DNA of 8,353 bases from an uncultured Methylobacter sp. (GTDB taxonomy: Bacteria; Pseudomonadota; Gammaproteobacteria; Methylococcales; Methylomonadaceae). How positions within the stretch are numbered: the first letter of the stretch is position 1; each line of letters opens with the position of its first letter. Location: contig CAIKYI010000169.1 of NCBI GenBank assembly GCA_903831545.1, forward strand, positions 1 to 8,353, in the 5' to 3' direction. The translations under genes and the position numbers were made by a program. This document shows positions 6,364 through 8,353 of this stretch, one piece after another. The notes beneath the pieces were generated by a model. That model was given only the letters and a program-made list of their open reading frames with translations, made no database searches and was not told the DNA's origin.

Positions 6364-8353
6364 ATGTTAAGTAAAGAACTTGAAGTTACGTTGAACAATG
6401 CCTTTAAAAATGCGCATGATAAACGACATGAATTTATAACTGTTGAACATTTGCTGCTGGCATTGCTTGAAAATGTTTCCGCTCAGCCAATTCTTATAGC
6501 CTGTGGCTGTGACATTAAGGCTTTACGTGGTCAGTTGACGCAGTTTATCGATGAAACTACATCACTTATCCCTATGGGAATACAGCGCGAAACTCAGCCT
6601 ACCCTTGGTTTTCAGCGTGTCTTGCAACGGGCGGTTTTTCATGTGCAGGCTTCTGACAAAAAAGAAGTTTCCGGCGCCAATTTATTTGTGGCACTGTTTA
6701 GCGAGCAAGACTCTCATGCCGTTTATCTGTTAAATAAACAGGATATCTCAAGACTGGATGTGGTCAATTATCTTGCGCATGGCATTTCAAAAATTGACCC
6801 TGAAAACGAGCCATCGCATAACGAACCCTCGGATTCTGCGAATCCTGAAGCGGAAACATCTGGAAGTCCATTAGATAAGTACGCCACCAATCTCAATGAA
6901 GAAGCGCTGAAAGGTAGAATTGACCCGCTAATTGGCAGGGATGCGGAAATAGAACGTACTATCCAGACGTTATGTCGCCGTCGCAAAAATAATCCGTTAC
7001 TGGTTGGCGAAGCCGGCGTAGGAAAAACCGCAATCGCCGAAGGTTTGGCTAAACGGATTGTAGAAGAACAAGTACCGGATGTTTTAATACACAGCGTTAT
7101 ATATTCGTTGGATTTGGGGGCATTGGTTGCCGGCACCAAATATCGGGGGGATTTTGAAAAGCGTCTTAAAGCATTGTTAAGCCAACTCAACAAAGAACCT
7201 GATTCAATATTGTTTATTGATGAGATTCATACCATCATCGGTGCGGGTTCAGCTTCTGGTGGCGTCATGGATGCTTCAAATCTCATAAAGCCCGCACTGG
7301 CTTCTGGCCAATTGCGCTGCATCGGCTCAACAACTTATCAGGAATATCGTGGCGTTTTTGAAAAGGATCACGCGCTTGCCAGAAGATTTCAAAAAATTGA
7401 TGTTCTTGAGCCTTCAGTTGCAGACACAATACTTATTCTAAAAGGCCTTAAATCACGATACGAAGAACATCATGACGTTAAATATTCTTCGGATGCCTTA
7501 CGTGTAGCTGCCGAATTGTCCGATCGCTATATTACCGACCGACATTTGCCTGATAAAGCCATAGATGTAATTGATGAAGCAGGTGCCAAGCAGCGCATGA
7601 CCGCGGAAACCGATAGAAAACAGCTTATCGATGTGGCTGAAATAGAGGAAATAGTCTCAAAAATTGCTAGAGTTCCAGCAAAATCAGTATCTTCCAATGA
7701 TATAGACAAACTGGGTAATCTGGAAAAAAATCTGAAGATGCTGGTCTTTGGTCAGGATGAAGCCATTTCGGCATTGGCCTCAGCCATAAAATTATCGCGT
7801 GCAGGACTGAGAGATACACAGAAAACTATCGGCTCATTTCTTTTTTCCGGGCCAACCGGAGTCGGAAAAACCGAAGTTACCCGTCAACTGGCCAAGGTAC
7901 TGGGAGTAGAACTTATTCGCTTCGATATGTCTGAATACATGGAGCGACATACTGTTTCCAGACTGATTGGCGCGCCTCCAGGCTATGTGGGCTTTGATCA
8001 GGGGGGGTTATTGACCGAACAGGTTACCAAACATCCTCATGCTGTGTTATTACTGGACGAATTGGAAAAAGCCCACCCTGATGTCTTTAATTTATTATTG
8101 CAGGTCATGGATCACGGCTCTTTGACTGATAATAACGGTCGCAAAGCTGATTTTAGAAACATTATTTTAGTGATGACGACTAATGCAGGAGCGGAAGAAG
8201 GAAGCCGTGCCTCTATTGGCTTTACCCATCAGGATCATGCCAGCGATAGTATGAAGGTAATTGAAAAAGGTTTTTCACCCGAATTCCGTAATCGCCTGGA
8301 TGCCATTATTCAGTTTAAACCTTTAGATATTTCAATTGTTGGCCATGTGGTTG
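6364..8353 (+). CDS. clpA: ATP-dependent Clp protease ATP-binding subunit ClpA, C-terminus cut by the window edge
   Basis: The frame is open for 663 codons from the ATG at 6364 to the window end. E. coli ClpA has 758 residues, so roughly the last 95 are missing. The N-domain (about 1-142) includes HEFITVEHLLLALL and QRVLQRAVFHVQ and is where ClpS docks. A polar, acidic linker follows (about 143-168). The first AAA+ domain has Walker A GEAGVGKT (215-222), pore loop KYRG with Tyr260, Walker B LFIDE to 287 and the arginine finger pair at 340-341. The second has Walker A GPTGVGKT (496-503), pore loop GYVG with Tyr541 and Walker B LLLDE (562-566). IGF at 618-620 is the loop that plugs into ClpP. 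ClpA forms a hexamer that unfolds substrates into ClpP in the cytoplasm. GGAG 5 nt before the ATG is a good ribosome binding site, unlike clpS, which it follows by 12 bp. Confidence 0.98.
   Translation, partial: MLSKELEVTLNNAFKNAHDKRHEFITVEHLLLALLENVSAQPILIACGCDIKALRGQLTQFIDETTSLIPMGIQRETQPTLGFQRVLQRAVFHVQASDKKEVSGANLFVALFSEQDSHAVYLLNKQDISRLDVVNYLAHGISKIDPENEPSHNEPSDSANPEAETSGSPLDKYATNLNEEALKGRIDPLIGRDAEIERTIQTLCRRRKNNPLLVGEAGVGKTAIAEGLAKRIVEEQVPDVLIHSVIYSLDLGALVAGTKYRGDFEKRLKALLSQLNKEPDSILFIDEIHTIIGAGSASGGVMDASNLIKPALASGQLRCIGSTTYQEYRGVFEKDHALARRFQKIDVLEPSVADTILILKGLKSRYEEHHDVKYSSDALRVAAELSDRYITDRHLPDKAIDVIDEAGAKQRMTAETDRKQLIDVAEIEEIVSKIARVPAKSVSSNDIDKLGNLEKNLKMLVFGQDEAISALASAIKLSRAGLRDTQKTIGSFLFSGPTGVGKTEVTRQLAKVLGVELIRFDMSEYMERHTVSRLIGAPPGYVGFDQGGLLTEQVTKHPHAVLLLDELEKAHPDVFNLLLQVMDHGSLTDNNGRKADFRNIILVMTTNAGAEEGSRASIGFTHQDHASDSMKVIEKGFSPEFRNRLDAIIQFKPLDISIVGHVV

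Noticed and set aside
6768..7193. Minus-strand 141-codon frame opposite clpA
   Set aside because: It is antisense to the ClpA linker and first AAA+ domain, rich in Ser and Leu as expected of a shadow frame.

Overview
The window comes from a gammaproteobacterial chromosome. The clpS-clpA pair, the nudJ-mnmA-purB order, an E. coli-like ClpA without visible gaps over its first 663 residues and an ErfK/YbiS-type L,D-transpeptidase all point that way. The moderate GC content and the short palindromic repeats between genes would suit a methanotroph-type lineage (Methylococcales), but that is an impression, not something the sequence proves.

Left part (about 1-2256), all minus strand, read right to left: a secreted L,D-transpeptidase (YkuD family), 16 bp later a short HAD-type phosphoserine phosphatase (serB-like), then two 41-bp imperfect tandem repeats, then the first 114 codons of yebC, which runs off the left edge. 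The second repeat unit carries the stop codon of the phosphatase gene.

Middle: 573 bp without a credible gene (2257-2829). It holds an 84-bp imperfect palindrome, a shorter diverged copy of its left arm, a 10-bp tandem duplication and a strong separate hairpin. To the right is the minus-strand cluster nudJ -> mnmA -> purB (2830-5841). nudJ and mnmA overlap by 8 nt. E. coli has hflD between mnmA and purB; here that place is a 98-bp gap.

Right part: a divergent intergenic region (5842-6027) with a candidate sigma70-type promoter for clpS, then clpS and clpA on the plus strand 12 bp apart. clpA is cut by the right edge after 663 codons. ClpS hands N-degron substrates to ClpA, which unfolds them into ClpP.

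The genes are mostly core housekeeping: serine synthesis, purine synthesis, tRNA thiolation, cell-wall cross-linking and protein quality control. I found no phage, plasmid, CRISPR, toxin-antitoxin or defence genes and no convincing new multi-gene system. The most interesting signals are the intergenic repeats, especially the one that overlaps the end of serB, and the loss of hflD from an otherwise conserved gene cluster.
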